A DNA stretch of 30,948 bases from a virus. A program made the translations under genes and the position numbers. Below the pieces are notes generated by a model, which saw only the letters and a list, made by a program, of their open reading frames with translations, was not told the DNA's origin and did not search any database. The stretch lies in the IMG/VR virus record IMGVR_UViG_3300042504_003724, positions 1 to 30,948 of that record; one strand, written 5' to 3'. This document shows, piece by piece, positions 23,210 through 30,948 of this stretch (position 1 is the stretch's first letter; each line of letters begins with the position of its first letter).

Positions 23210-26200
23210 GACGTCGCCAAGTCACCTATGACAAACCACTCGTTTGCATTTTCTGTTTTTATCAAAACGCAAGATGCGTATCTGGCTCTCAAGTAAACAC
23301 CAGGTGTTGCGAGGAGTGTTACTCCAGCGCCTGCAAGAATTCTTGTCTTACCAGTTCCGCGCTGAACAATGGTGATGCTCGTACCAGTCACAAAAGCAAC
23401 ACTCGAAGCCGGTGGAACGGTCAGGTCATTGGCGGAGCTTGAATCCATAATGATGATTGTTTCTGCAGCGTCCCCAGCAGCAAGCGTGTAATTACCGGCT
23501 TTTGCTCCAAGTGTTTGGACACCAGTCGTGGAAATGGTTGCGGTTGAACCTTCGCCCTGAGTGTGAGAGATTGATATACCAGTGCTTGCAGACACATTGA
23601 CCATGTAGTTACCGGTTGTATCAGCACCAAGTTCAATACCGTTTGCCTTAATAGTGAAAGGACCATCGCTGTAGTCAAACTTGTCGTCGTCGTACTGGAT
23701 AATTCCTGGAACCGTCGTGCTCGCCTTGCGATGTGTGGCAGCAGTTCTCCCTGTCACACGCCCATATGAATCAACAGTTATACCGGTGAGCAACATGCTT
23801 GCCGAGTTGTCGTCGATAGTCGAGTTTGAAACCGAGACAGTTGGCAAGTTGGGGTCATTAGTCCAGTATGAACCGTTCCACTTTAAAAAATCTCCCGACG
23901 CAGGAGAGTTGAAAGCCCGCACTGGACGAACATAGAGTGAGTTACTCTTTGCGGAAAAACCCTGTCCGCCATCACCCAGATTTTGATATTCAGCTTGTGT
24001 TGCGCTGTATTCTGTGGAGCTCCAGTAATTACTGCTAAGCAGCCCGGGAATGGTGCCCGGGTCCAAATCTTCGACTGCATACAGCTCTTGCAACTCATCA
24101 GTTGATGGAAGGAACCAGTCCGAAAAACCACCATATTCATAGTCCGATGCATATGCTGCCGCACTGGTTGCGGAAACATTCCCAGACTGAGCGACAATGT
24201 CTATCGTGTTTTGAGCACCGAATCCGAATCCGGTTGCGTCTGCCCCAGAAACCGCTAAAGATTGGTTTGCACCAGTGGCCCAACTTCTTTGAACCTGGGA
24301 CGCAGATGGCGCAACTTCGAAATACTTACCAGTAGAGTTACCGATTGTATCTGGAGTAATGAAAATTATCCCGCCAGCCGGACCAGTTGCACCAATTTGA
24401 TATGCGGTTGAAACATCTGGTAGTTCGCTAATGCTTGTAAGAGCTGCTGCAGATATGTCAGCCGTAGTTCCAATTTCTAAATATGCGCTACCATCTTCTG
24501 TGATTTCCCACTTATCGGATGTTTCATTCCAGCGAATAGAAACATTATCGGAAGTTCCGCGTTGAACCTCAACTCCAGCATTTGTTAAGGGGGAACCAGA
24601 AACATTCGAATTGAGAACAATAATGTTATCTTCAATCTCAAGTGTTTCTGTATTCAAGGTCGTGGTTGTTCCGTTTACCGTAAGGTCGCCACCAACTACC
24701 AAATCGCCAGTTGCATTGATATTTGCGAAAGTAACTGATGCGCTCGTGCCTACTGCCTGACCAATGGCAATAGTTGCGTTTGAACCTTCGCCAGGGGTGT
24801 GAGTAATGGTTACGCCAGTGCCCTGTGTAATGTCGGACATATAGTTTCCAACAGTGTCTGTTCCAAGGTTGATTGCGTCGTTAACCCATACTGTTGATGC
24901 GCTGTTGTAGCGCAAAAACTGTCCATCGGTTGGAGACGTTAAAACAACATCGTGCATCCACTCAAGGTGGTTGTTGCCGGGAATAATTCTTATTGCAATT
25001 TGACCAGTGGAAGCATGACGAACGGTAATGAATGCAACAGCAAGGTCATGTTGTGGTCTTACATTTGTGAGTTTTCCATCAACGGTTGGGTGGGCAAAAA
25101 GGATGTCACCAGCAGCCCAAGTCTCGTCACCAACCGCAAGTGCACTGACGGTGCTTCCTCTTGTGTCAAGACCAGTTAGAGTTCCAAAACTCATCACTTC
25201 GCCGTTAACGCCGTTAGATATATTGCTTGTAGCAATGCCCATCGCACGAAGTTCTGAGTTTTCTGTTCCTGTTACTTGAAACGGTGCAACATCTATTCTT
25301 CCGCTAGGTTCTGCGCTAACAGCACCAACCAAGGTTCCTTTGGGTATGGTTGAGCCAGTATTGTTTCTGACAAGGTATACATCTGGGATGTTGCTGTTTA
25401 CCCAGTTCGTTCCGTCATACATCAATCCTTGGAATTGAAGCGGAGAAGTAATTACAACATCTGAAATTTCATCAAGGCTCACACCAGAGTTAACAACGCT
25501 TGCGCTGATGGTTATGTCTGTAGTTCCGTTAAAAGAAGCAGAACCGCTTAAGTCTCCAGCGAGCGAGATAGTTCGTGCGGTTTCTAACGCGCTTGCAGTA
25601 GACGCATTCCCAGTAACATCTCCTACGAGGTCTGCTGTGACATTTGCAAAAGTTACCGAAGCAGAAGTTCCCACTGCCTGTCCAATTGCAATGGTTGCGT
25701 TTGAACCTTCGCCTGGAGTGTGCGTAATTGTTACACCAGTTCCTTGAGTAAGGTCAGACATGTAGTTCCCGGTTGTGTCTGTTCCGAGCGCAACGCTATT
25801 TGGCTGAATTGTTGTGGAAATAGTTGCATTTGTAGAACCGTCAAACGACACAGAACCAGAAACATCTCCGCTTAGAGAGATTGTTCGTGCATTTTCAAGA
25901 GTTGTAGCAGTAGAGGAATTACCGATTAATGGTGCAGTGACTGCTGCGAACTGAACAGAAGAAGAGGTCCCAACCGCCTGACCAATTGCAATGGTTGGAC
26001 TTGAACCTTCCCCTGGAGTATGGGTTACCGTTACGCCAGTTCCTTGTGTTAGGTCGGACAGATAATTTCCGTTTGTGTCAGTCCCAAGCGTAATGCTGTT
26101 TATTTGAACAGTTGTAGGTATTGTGATGTTTTGGGAACCATCAAAAGAAACTGAACCAGATACGTCTCCAGACAATGAAATAACACGCGCATTTTCAAGT

Positions 26201-27003
26201 GTCAACGCTGAACCGGCAGGACCATTTTCCCATTCTGTTCCGTTATATACAAGCGACTCGCCACTCACTGGGTTGTCAATTAACACATCAACCAACTCGT
26301 AAATTTCTTGAACACCAGAGCTAGAGTCGGTAGTCTGAACCCAAGCCCCCGAATAATATGTATAAAGCTCTAATTCAAGAGAGTTGTACCAAAGGTCGCC
26401 GACTCTTACCTCGTCAGTAGGTTCTGTGTCTGAAACGGTAATGAAGTGGATTGTTTCGTTAATCCAAACAGAAGCAGAGTTCTTGTAGACAAGGAAATCA
26501 CCCTCTTCTACGTTGTTGATTGTTACATCACCAATGTCATTAAGGCTGTTGATTGTCGGTATCGATGCCCACTCAACGCCGGCAGATGCAGAAGTGCTTG
26601 CTTTTAGAAAGTATCCGTTTGGACCAACACCGAGTCGCAGGAGATTTGTTCCATCAGTAGTGAGCAGGTCGCCTTTAGTAGTAAGTTTGCTTACCAGCTC
26701 GTTTGCTTCATCCGCGTCATTAGCCGTGAAAACTGGATAAATTATTGAACCAATTGGATGCTCAGATGCAGTTGTATCGTCTTGCGCTCTTACAAGAGTC
26801 AGTGTTGAGCCGGATATGGTGGCAAGACATTTTTCTTCAAAGATAGAAGAAGGATTGATTACAACGTAAAACGGAATGCCAGCAATTGCCGGCCATCCAG
26901 TGGTCGCTGCAATGTCAACAGTTGTTCCAACGTTTGTAAGAAGCGTCGTCGTCGTCGTGTTGCGGGCGGCACCCGAATATTGTTTGCGTGTATATGCAGC
27001 CAT
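23206..27003 (-). CDS. Large tail fibre/adhesin with DUF1566-type lectin-like domain (1265 aa)
   Basis: The N-terminus (MAAYTRKQYSGAARNTTTTTLLTN region) and an early TKGDLLTTDGTNLLRLGVGPNGYFL segment (about 107-132) are typical of phage fibres. Residues about 265-600 hold repeats of roughly 100 aa (ISLSGDVSGSVSFDGS, LGTDT-x-GNY-x-SDLTQGTGV, HTPGEGS...IAIGQAVGTS). Residues about 866-1028 resemble the DUF1566/C-type-lectin-like fold: GGIIF, FEVAPS, GGFSDWFLPSTDELQELY, YWSSTEY and YVRPVRAF. The last 100 residues share a tip domain with the 258-aa fibre at 14796-15572. It should be a receptor-binding or adhesive fibre. AGGAG lies 5 nt before the ATG. Its stop overlaps the Cys-rich FN3 gene by 4 nt. 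Confidence 0.85.
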   Translation of the reverse strand: MAAYTRKQYSGAARNTTTTTLLTNVGTTVDIAATTGWPAIAGIPFYVVINPSSIFEEKCLATISGSTLTLVRAQDDTTASEHPIGSIIYPVFTANDADEANELVSKLTTKGDLLTTDGTNLLRLGVGPNGYFLKASTSASAGVEWASIPTINSLNDIGDVTINNVEEGDFLVYKNSASVWINETIHFITVSDTEPTDEVRVGDLWYNSLELELYTYYSGAWVQTTDSSSGVQEIYELVDVLIDNPVSGESLVYNGTEWENGPAGSALTLENARVISLSGDVSGSVSFDGSQNITIPTTVQINSITLGTDTNGNYLSDLTQGTGVTVTHTPGEGSSPTIAIGQAVGTSSSVQFAAVTAPLIGNSSTATTLENARTISLSGDVSGSVSFDGSTNATISTTIQPNSVALGTDTTGNYMSDLTQGTGVTITHTPGEGSNATIAIGQAVGTSASVTFANVTADLVGDVTGNASTASALETARTISLAGDLSGSASFNGTTDITISASVVNSGVSLDEISDVVITSPLQFQGLMYDGTNWVNSNIPDVYLVRNNTGSTIPKGTLVGAVSAEPSGRIDVAPFQVTGTENSELRAMGIATSNISNGVNGEVMSFGTLTGLDTRGSTVSALAVGDETWAAGDILFAHPTVDGKLTNVRPQHDLAVAFITVRHASTGQIAIRIIPGNNHLEWMHDVVLTSPTDGQFLRYNSASTVWVNDAINLGTDTVGNYMSDITQGTGVTITHTPGEGSNATIAIGQAVGTSASVTFANINATGDLVVGGDLTVNGTTTTLNTETLEIEDNIIVLNSNVSGSPLTNAGVEVQRGTSDNVSIRWNETSDKWEITEDGSAYLEIGTTADISAAALTSISELPDVSTAYQIGATGPAGGIIFITPDTIGNSTGKYFEVAPSASQVQRSWATGANQSLAVSGADATGFGFGAQNTIDIVAQSGNVSATSAAAYASDYEYGGFSDWFLPSTDELQELYAVEDLDPGTIPGLLSSNYWSSTEYSATQAEYQNLGDGGQGFSAKSNSLYVRPVRAFNSPASGDFLKWNGSYWTNDPNLPTVSVSNSTIDDNSASMLLTGITVDSYGRVTGRTAATHRKASTTVPGIIQYDDDKFDYSDGPFTIKANGIELGADTTGNYMVNVSASTGISISHTQGEGSTATISTTGVQTLGAKAGNYTLAAGDAAETIIIMDSSSANDLTVPPASSVAFVTGTSITIVQRGTGKTRILAGAGVTLLATPGVYLRARYASCVLIKTENANEWFVIGDLATS
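24690..26215 (-). repeat. Imperfect ~300-bp direct repeats in the fibre gene
   Basis: The segments around 26215-25920, 25890-25620 and 24860-24700 repeat the same order of motifs (GTDT-x-GNY, TQGTGV, HTPGEGS, IGQAVGTS) with many synonymous differences. The same module occurs three times in the 1006-aa fibre, so these segments could support recombination between the two fibre genes. Boundaries are approximate. Confidence 0.75.
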
Positions 27004-27026
27004 GATTACTCCTAGTTTACTTCATG

Positions 27027-28823
27027 TCAACTTATTAGGGCCTGAATACCCCAGTATCCAGCTGTAATACCTTGAATTGGGTCTATGTCGTAAAGCGCTG
27101 TCTGTTCAGATACACCAGAGCCACTTGCAGTGCGAATACTTGTAAGCAGTCTTACTGCTGAATCACCAGCCGTTGCTCCACCAGATGCAGTTGCCGACCT
27201 AAGGAACGTAATGACTTCACTGAGATTGCTCGAAGAGCCAGCTCCGCTTCCAGACGCTGTTCTTGGCGCTGTGTGCAAACCAATTGCAGTATCGCCAGCA
27301 GTGGCTCCACCAGTAGCTGCTCCTGAACGAATATTGCTATAAAGAGTCGAGTTGCTTGAGCCGCCGACCCCAGCAGCAGATGCATTTCTGTGTACAGTCC
27401 TGAGTTGTGTTGAAGACTGGCCACCTAGGCCGGAACCATCTGCCATTCTTGGCGCGGTATGTAATCCGACGGCAGTATCTCCGGTCGTCGCAAATCCTTC
27501 ACCCGTAGCTCCTCTTGGTGCCACATGTAAACCAACTGCCGTCTGAGATGAGGTTCCGGCAGATAGTGAAGTTCTGTAAAGAATCTTGAATTCATTAGTG
27601 CTTTGGTTTCCATCTCCAGAACCATTTGCTGTTCTTGGTGCGGTATGTAATCCATTAGAAGAGTCTGAGCCCTGACCAGAATCGTCTGCACTTCTAGGTA
27701 TTGTCCTAAGCTGGTTTGAAGTCTGAGAGCTCGTTCCATTCGAACTTGCAGTTCGTGGCGCGGTATGTAATCCGACGGCCGCATCCCCGGCAGTAGAACC
27801 ACCTGACGCAATTGCTGTTCTAAGTTTTCCAAATTGAAATGAATTAGATGATGAGGATTGTCCGCTTGCCGAACCAGTTCTCAGTAATGTATTTTTTACT
27901 TCTGAAGACGACGAGCCTGTTCCCGTTGCTGAGCCGTTTCGCAGGTGGGTGTGTAGTGTGACTGAGCTTTCGCCGCCAAGACCGCTAGCAGAAGCGGCTC
28001 TTGGTGCCGTATGTAGAGCTGTCGCCGAATCTCCAGCAGTAGCAGAGCCTGAACCTTGAGCAGTTCTGAGATTTGAATGAACAATTGAGTTGTTGGATGT
28101 GCCGGAACCACTAGCCGAAGCAGTTCTGAGGTGTGTATGGAGGGCCAGGACAAATGAACCGCCATTTCCTGAACCAGTAACATTTCTTGGCGAGATGATA
28201 AGTCGTACTGCAGACTCGCTTGATTCTCCATCTGCGCTTGCCGTTCTTAGAGCAGTGTGCAATCCAGTTGCAGTTGAACCGCTTGTTGCCGAGCCTAAAG
28301 CAGAAACGACAGCCGTTCTAACCCTCGTTGACGATTCGCTTGATTCACCAGAACTGGATGCGCTTCTAGGTGCAGTGTGTAGTGCTATTGCGGCGTCACC
28401 AGCAGTTGCACCACCTGACGCGGTTGCACTTCTAAGGAATGTTATTACTTCACTTAGATTGCTTGAAGAGCCGGTTCCGCTTCCTGTTGCGCTTCGTGGC
28501 GCCGTATGTAGACCAGCAGATGTGCTGTTTCCATCTGCTGAGGCAGAAGCCGTTCTTGGCGCGGTATGGAGACCGATTGCTTGGTCTCCGGCTGTTGCAG
28601 AACCAGAAGCAGTAGCACCTCGTAGCAGGGTGTGAAGAGAGACAACAGCCTGCCCTGATGTAGCAGATGCCGAAGCGGTTCTTGGTACTGTACGTAGTTG
28701 TGATACAGACGAAGAACCGGTTGCCGTAGCAGAGGCAGTCTCCGATACTGTTTTAAATCCTACATAGAACGACGACGTCCCTCGGAATGGCTCCGAGAAA
28801 CTAATTATCTCTTGTTCATCCAT
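27027..28823 (-). CDS. Repetitive virion protein, 27 x ~20-aa LHTAPR-T-A-S-G repeats
   Basis: Apart from about 22 N-terminal and 20 C-terminal residues, the 598-aa protein consists of about 27 units of 18-24 residues. Each approximates [L/F]-[H/R]-T-A-P-R-[T/S/N]-A-[S/T]-[A/G]-S-G-x-G-x-S-S-x-x-[G/A]. It is made largely of Ser, Thr, Ala and Gly, with one Arg and often one Pro and one His per unit, and has no Cys. Such a regular array suggests a beta-solenoid or an extended fibrous stalk. The Ser/Thr and Pro residues offer many identical sites for modification. It lies between the tail protein at 28846 and the 1265-aa fibre. No named family is recognised. Confidence 0.7.
   Translation of the reverse strand: MDEQEIISFSEPFRGTSSFYVGFKTVSETASATATGSSSVSQLRTVPRTASASATSGQAVVSLHTLLRGATASGSATAGDQAIGLHTAPRTASASADGNSTSAGLHTAPRSATGSGTGSSSNLSEVITFLRSATASGGATAGDAAIALHTAPRSASSSGESSESSTRVRTAVVSALGSATSGSTATGLHTALRTASADGESSESAVRLIISPRNVTGSGNGGSFVLALHTHLRTASASGSGTSNNSIVHSNLRTAQGSGSATAGDSATALHTAPRAASASGLGGESSVTLHTHLRNGSATGTGSSSSEVKNTLLRTGSASGQSSSSNSFQFGKLRTAIASGGSTAGDAAVGLHTAPRTASSNGTSSQTSNQLRTIPRSADDSGQGSDSSNGLHTAPRTANGSGDGNQSTNEFKILYRTSLSAGTSSQTAVGLHVAPRGATGEGFATTGDTAVGLHTAPRMADGSGLGGQSSTQLRTVHRNASAAGVGGSSNSTLYSNIRSGAATGGATAGDTAIGLHTAPRTASGSGAGSSSNLSEVITFLRSATASGGATAGDSAVRLLTSIRTASGSGVSEQTALYDIDPIQGITAGYWGIQALIS
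27090..28757 (-). repeat. 27-unit degenerate ~60-bp coding repeat
   Basis: It encodes residues 23-578 of the 598-aa protein. A larger duplication is visible: units 5-6 and 25-26 share SSSNLSEVITFLRSATASGG, yet their DNA differs at many third positions, so this is an old duplication kept by protein-level selection. Confidence 0.85.
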
Positions 28824-28824
28824 G

Positions 28825-28839
28825 AGGGGTTACTCCCCT
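28825..28839 (-). promoter_or_regulatory. Hairpin sequestering the ribosome-binding site
   Basis: An AGGGG / CCCCT inverted repeat (5-bp stem, 5-nt loop) ends 1 nt before the ATG of the 598-aa repeat protein. The AGGGGAG ribosome site lies mostly in one arm, so folding could limit translation. The stem is short and regulation is speculative. Confidence 0.4.
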
Positions 28840-28845
28840 TGTGGA

Positions 28846-29223
28846 CTAGTTAAGTGTCAGTGTGAGGGAGGTAATCTCGAAAGTATCACCTGCGGTGACA
28901 GCAGCAGCTGCAGAAAGAGCGCCGTACCAGAGTGGATTGCCACCAGTTGATGCATCCCACATTGACCAGTGTGTATATGTCTCTGTTGCTGCAACGTTGG
29001 TCCATTCAGCTCCTGCTGAAACTTTTGTGCCCACCGTGGAGACAGTGCTAGCGGCATTAAAAGTAATAGCCTTGCGGGTTGTCTCTACTGCTGGGTTTGC
29101 TGTTCCGTCTTCGCCTGGGTCCCCAAGATGAAGCTTAAGGAACGTAGCAGGAGCCGAGTAGGCTTGACCCGAACCATCCAAGGTATCGAGTAGCTGGAGT
29201 TCTAAATAATTTGAAATTGTCAT
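28846..29223 (-). CDS. Tail protein of the actinophage/cyanophage ISNYLE type (125 aa)
   Basis: The pattern M-x-ISNYLE-x-x-LLDTL (1-15), then FLKLHLGDPGEDGTANP (28-44), TYTHWSMWDASTGGNPLWYGAL (about 82-103) and a closing AGDTFEITSLTLTLN (111-125) is one I know from small tail or fibre-associated proteins of mycobacteriophages and related phages. They usually lie next to tail-fibre genes, as here. The protein is a single beta domain with no Cys and is likely a structural subunit of the tail tip. It lies 22 nt upstream of the repeat-protein gene. Confidence 0.7.
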   Translation of the reverse strand: MTISNYLELQLLDTLDGSGQAYSAPATFLKLHLGDPGEDGTANPAVETTRKAITFNAASTVSTVGTKVSAGAEWTNVAATETYTHWSMWDASTGGNPLWYGALSAAAAVTAGDTFEITSLTLTLN

Positions 29224-29278
29224 GAATGATACCTTTTTGCTAGGGGCCGGTTAATACCGCTTGTTACAAGAATAACAC

Positions 29279-29716
29279 CTATGGGGTGAACTCTATTTGA
29301 ACAGAAAGGTCACCCCCAGGATTCAATGACCCTATTTGGTCAATGTCAACCGTTAAATAGTCACCGGTGGTTAATTCTGTTATTTGGGGGGTGTTTGTTG
29401 AAACCAATGTCTGTCCGGCAAAAATTTTTGGCCTGCTCAACTGGGTAGTAAATATTGTCGTCCCATTCTTGTTGACGTCGATTATTAAATCTGAGCCAGT
29501 TGGGGCGGTACCCACTGAGGCCCTTATGTTCCCAATGGTTATCGGACCTGGTATGTAGAACTTTGCTCGACCAGTTCCGGTGCTCAAGGTGCCTGGGACC
29601 GTGAATACTTGCACTTGATATGTAAATTGCTGCACCCCTGGAGCACGCGTCGTCGTTATCAGGATTCGGTTTGGGGTTTCGGTTGTGACTACCTGAACTA
29701 CATTTTCCGTCGTCAT
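29279..29716 (-). CDS. Beta-rich virion protein (145 aa)
   Basis: The sequence alternates strands and short turns: TTETPNRILITTTRAPG (11-27), YQVQVFTVPGTL (33-44), KFYIPGPITIGNIRASVGTAPTGSDLIIDVNKNG (52-85) and SVQIEFTP at the end. This block (IGNIRASVG-x-APTG-x-DLIIDVNKNG-x-x-IF) recurs in phage tail proteins and probably forms a jelly-roll carbohydrate-binding-like domain. It overlaps the upstream gene by 4 nt. No enzyme motif is seen. Confidence 0.65.
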   Translation of the reverse strand: MTTENVVQVVTTETPNRILITTTRAPGVQQFTYQVQVFTVPGTLSTGTGRAKFYIPGPITIGNIRASVGTAPTGSDLIIDVNKNGTTIFTTQLSRPKIFAGQTLVSTNTPQITELTTGDYLTVDIDQIGSLNPGGDLSVQIEFTP

Positions 29717-30129
29717 CGCGTCACCTCTGGAGAAAGCACAAACTCTCCCTGCAAAATTCTGTCGACCTCATTTGTGGGTGAGATAATTTCAATGTCGTAC
29801 ACACCTGATGTTGTTATGTTGCGCGTGTCTTCAGCCCTAATGAATAGGCTTATTTTTCCGTCAGTTGGGGTTGGGTCGCCAAGAATAATTCGGAAAGTTG
29901 CAGCATTTTCTGTGGTTAGGGTGGCGATGGTGGTTGCCGATTCGACGTATTTCCTGACCTGCATTCTTGCTGTGTATCCAGTCAGGTCCCACGGAAGAAA
30001 TTCCGGACAGACGGAAGGGTCGGCACAGTCGGCAGGATAATCCGAATTCGTGTATTGCAGGGTCAGCTGAAGGTCAAAAGTGGACCCCTGCTGGCAAACC
30101 ATTTTATATCGACCCGCTACCATTGACAC
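29713..30129 (-). CDS. Virion structural protein, baseplate/fibre-type (138 aa)
   Basis: The C-terminal 90 residues follow a layout seen in phage baseplate or fibre N-terminal domains: PWDLTGYTARMQVRK (46-60), then a G-x-I-x-LFI-x-AEDT strand pair and YDIEI...RILQGEF-x-LSPEVTR at the end. The N-terminal part includes QQGSTFDLQLTLQY and a Cys-containing insertion (PADCADPSVCPEF, about 32-44) whose two Cys could pair. The role is probably structural, upstream in the operon of the fibre genes. It overlaps the next gene by 4 nt. Confidence 0.6.
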   Translation of the reverse strand: MSMVAGRYKMVCQQGSTFDLQLTLQYTNSDYPADCADPSVCPEFLPWDLTGYTARMQVRKYVESATTIATLTTENAATFRIILGDPTPTDGKISLFIRAEDTRNITTSGVYDIEIISPTNEVDRILQGEFVLSPEVTR

Positions 30130-30160
30130 GGCTTTTCTCCAATCATCGACCTATAAGATT

Positions 30161-30200
30161 GTAGATTAGAAAGCGCCGACTTGGTCGACGATGCGCTTTA
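30161..30200 (-). terminator. Possible terminator/attenuator hairpin after the holin-like gene
   Basis: On the coding strand AAAGCGC pairs with GCGCTTT, enclosing a CGAC-CAA-GTCG inner stem with a 5-nt bulge on one side (about 30170-30199). A weak T-containing tail follows. The left arm overlaps the stop codon of the holin-like gene. It may partly separate holin expression from the virion genes. Confidence 0.45.
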
Positions 30201-30413
30201 GAGGACCGAACCACTGTCCTTGTTTGGTCCAACCTTCTTGAGTCCAAGCGCCGCTGCGATTGTCAGAGCCAAGGCGGAAACTCCAACCTTCAGGTTGTCA
30301 GTATTTGACAGTGAGTCAAAATCCAACCCGCTTGCCATTGCTGAACCCAGCCAGCCGGTCAAGAAAGCCATTACTGCTCTTTCGACGGTATCTTTGATAA
30401 ATTTAGTGCTCAT
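30198..30413 (-). CDS. Holin-like small membrane protein (r1t-type)
   Basis: The ATG at 30413 has a perfect AGGAGG 4 nt upstream, so the 71-aa form is chosen over a longer frame beginning at 30455. Two membrane segments are visible at about 11-29 (AVMAFLTGWLGSAMASG) and 42-58 (KVGVSALALTIAAALG), with a basic, polar C-terminus (KKVGPNKDSGS). The start KFIKDTVERAV-x-x-F-x-x-x-W resembles r1t-family holins, which form pores at the end of infection. No endolysin gene is seen in the window. It is followed by a hairpin and the structural genes. Confidence 0.7.
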   Translation of the reverse strand: MSTKFIKDTVERAVMAFLTGWLGSAMASGLDFDSLSNTDNLKVGVSALALTIAAALGLKKVGPNKDSGSVL

Positions 30414-30417
30414 AGGT

Positions 30418-30423
30418 CCTCCT
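30418..30423 (-). promoter_or_regulatory. Strong Shine-Dalgarno site for the holin-like gene
   Basis: AGGAGG on the minus strand lies 4 nt before the ATG at 30413. It decides this start against the in-frame upstream start at 30455. Confidence 0.8.
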
Positions 30424-30537
30424 GTGTTTGTTGACCAACATAAGGGTATCACCAATTCTTGCCCGCTGAATGAATACAGTCACTTAATTGTTTACACCGT
30501 AAATTAGTTCTTTGAATTATTAGGGTAATATTTTTTA
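30424..30537. other. Intergenic region between divergent genes
   Basis: This 114-nt AT-rich stretch separates the minus-strand block from a plus-strand gene and is the largest gap without a gene in the window. It is the most likely place for promoters in both directions. I see no convincing -35/-10 pair; TTGTTT at 30487 is only a weak candidate. No tRNA or other RNA gene is visible. Confidence 0.35.
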
Positions 30538-30948
30538 ATGAAAATTAACGGATATGAAATACCGAACGAGCACTACCCCTTGGTTGTTCGGCAGTCGCGT
30601 TATAGCGGCGTCTATGAGGGCGGGCATTTCTTTTGCTATTCAGGAAGTGCCCCCCTGCCGGATGCATACCTTGATTATCTCGAGGGAGATGACTGTGATG
30701 CTCTTGATTTTTGGGCCAGCGAAGAAGCAAAAAGATTTGGGGTCGGCAATAGCCCAAATGATGCATTGGATGATTTCTGTAAAAAAAATTCTTTTTGGGC
30801 GACTGAGTCTGCGGAATATAAACAAATAATTTCTGGTTTTGAGGCAAGAATATTGGCGAACAGGCATGGAACTGAGTCGGTGGAGCGCACCGACTATTAT
30901 CAAATGTCTCAGCCAATTTTTGTCCCAAGAAAACAAAGTGAGTTTTAA
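30538..30948 (+). CDS. Hypothetical protein (136 aa)
   Basis: Not assigned with confidence. The sequence MKINGYEIPNEHYPLVVRQSRYSGVYEGGHFFCYSG is followed by an acidic stretch (YLDYLEGDDCDALDFWASEEAKRFGVG). The second half is helical, and the C-terminus is polar (QMSQPIFVPRKQSEF). The YSGVYEGGHF segment recalls small phage or plasmid accessory proteins whose function I cannot name. It is divergent from the holin-like gene and complete, ending with TAA at the window edge. An AGGG lies about 15 nt before the ATG, so the ribosome site is weak. Confidence 0.6.
   Translation: MKINGYEIPNEHYPLVVRQSRYSGVYEGGHFFCYSGSAPLPDAYLDYLEGDDCDALDFWASEEAKRFGVGNSPNDALDDFCKKNSFWATESAEYKQIISGFEARILANRHGTESVERTDYYQMSQPIFVPRKQSEF

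Noticed and set aside
23206-27003. Diversity-generating retroelement target
   Set aside because: The lectin-like domain is suggestive but no reverse transcriptase, template repeat or initiation signal is present in the window.
30424-30537. tRNA gene or strong promoter in the divergent intergenic region
   Set aside because: No cloverleaf fold, and no -35/-10 pair with good spacing; left only as a region likely to contain promoters.

Overview
The window is a piece of a tailed bacteriophage genome (Caudoviricetes), or a prophage or metagenome-assembled equivalent. The evidence is a tightly packed block of tail-fibre, adhesin and virion genes, a small holin-like gene, and long runs of genes with 1-20 nt overlaps or gaps. 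Starts are often preceded by AGGAGG- or GGAG-type ribosome sites, and TTG and GTG starts occur. No integrase, portal, terminase, polymerase or lysin is present, so the phage group and host cannot be fixed. The repeat-rich fibres and many 2-oxoglutarate oxygenases resemble aquatic phages, but that is an inference from general family knowledge.

Layout. (1) 1-3112, plus strand: a glutathione-peroxidase-like protein that lacks the peroxidatic Cys, two tandem 2OG-Fe(II) oxygenases, and a truncated Rossmann dehydrogenase-like protein. This run ends at an AT-rich, apparently bidirectional terminator near 3072-3111. (2) 3117-13538, minus strand: nine more 2OG-Fe(II) oxygenase homologues, two sulfotransferase-like proteins, a methyltransferase-like protein and five unrecognised or DUF genes. 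(3) 13548-30129, minus strand: virion genes, including large repetitive fibres (1265, 1006, 921 and 598 aa), FN3-domain proteins ending in PPFF tetrapeptide repeats, and small structural proteins. A 58-aa gene lies at 21688-21864, and one oppositely oriented Cys-rich zinc-ribbon-like gene (22142-22378) interrupts the block. (4) 30198-30413: a holin-like gene, followed by a divergent plus-strand gene of unknown function (30538-30948).

How it may work together. All minus-strand genes from the holin to 3117 run in one direction. Structural proteins are encoded first and a large set of putative protein- or glycan-modifying enzymes follows, with almost no spacing (9 nt between the PPFF-repeat protein and the nearest prolyl-hydroxylase-like gene). 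The main hypothesis is that eleven oxygenases plus two sulfotransferases form a late-expressed modification cassette. Its likely targets are the phage's own repetitive tail proteins (Pro-rich PPFF tracts, the 27-unit LHTAPR repeat, the tetrad-repeat fibre) or a surface glycan. The enzyme families and the adjacency are visible in the sequence; the substrate relation is inference.
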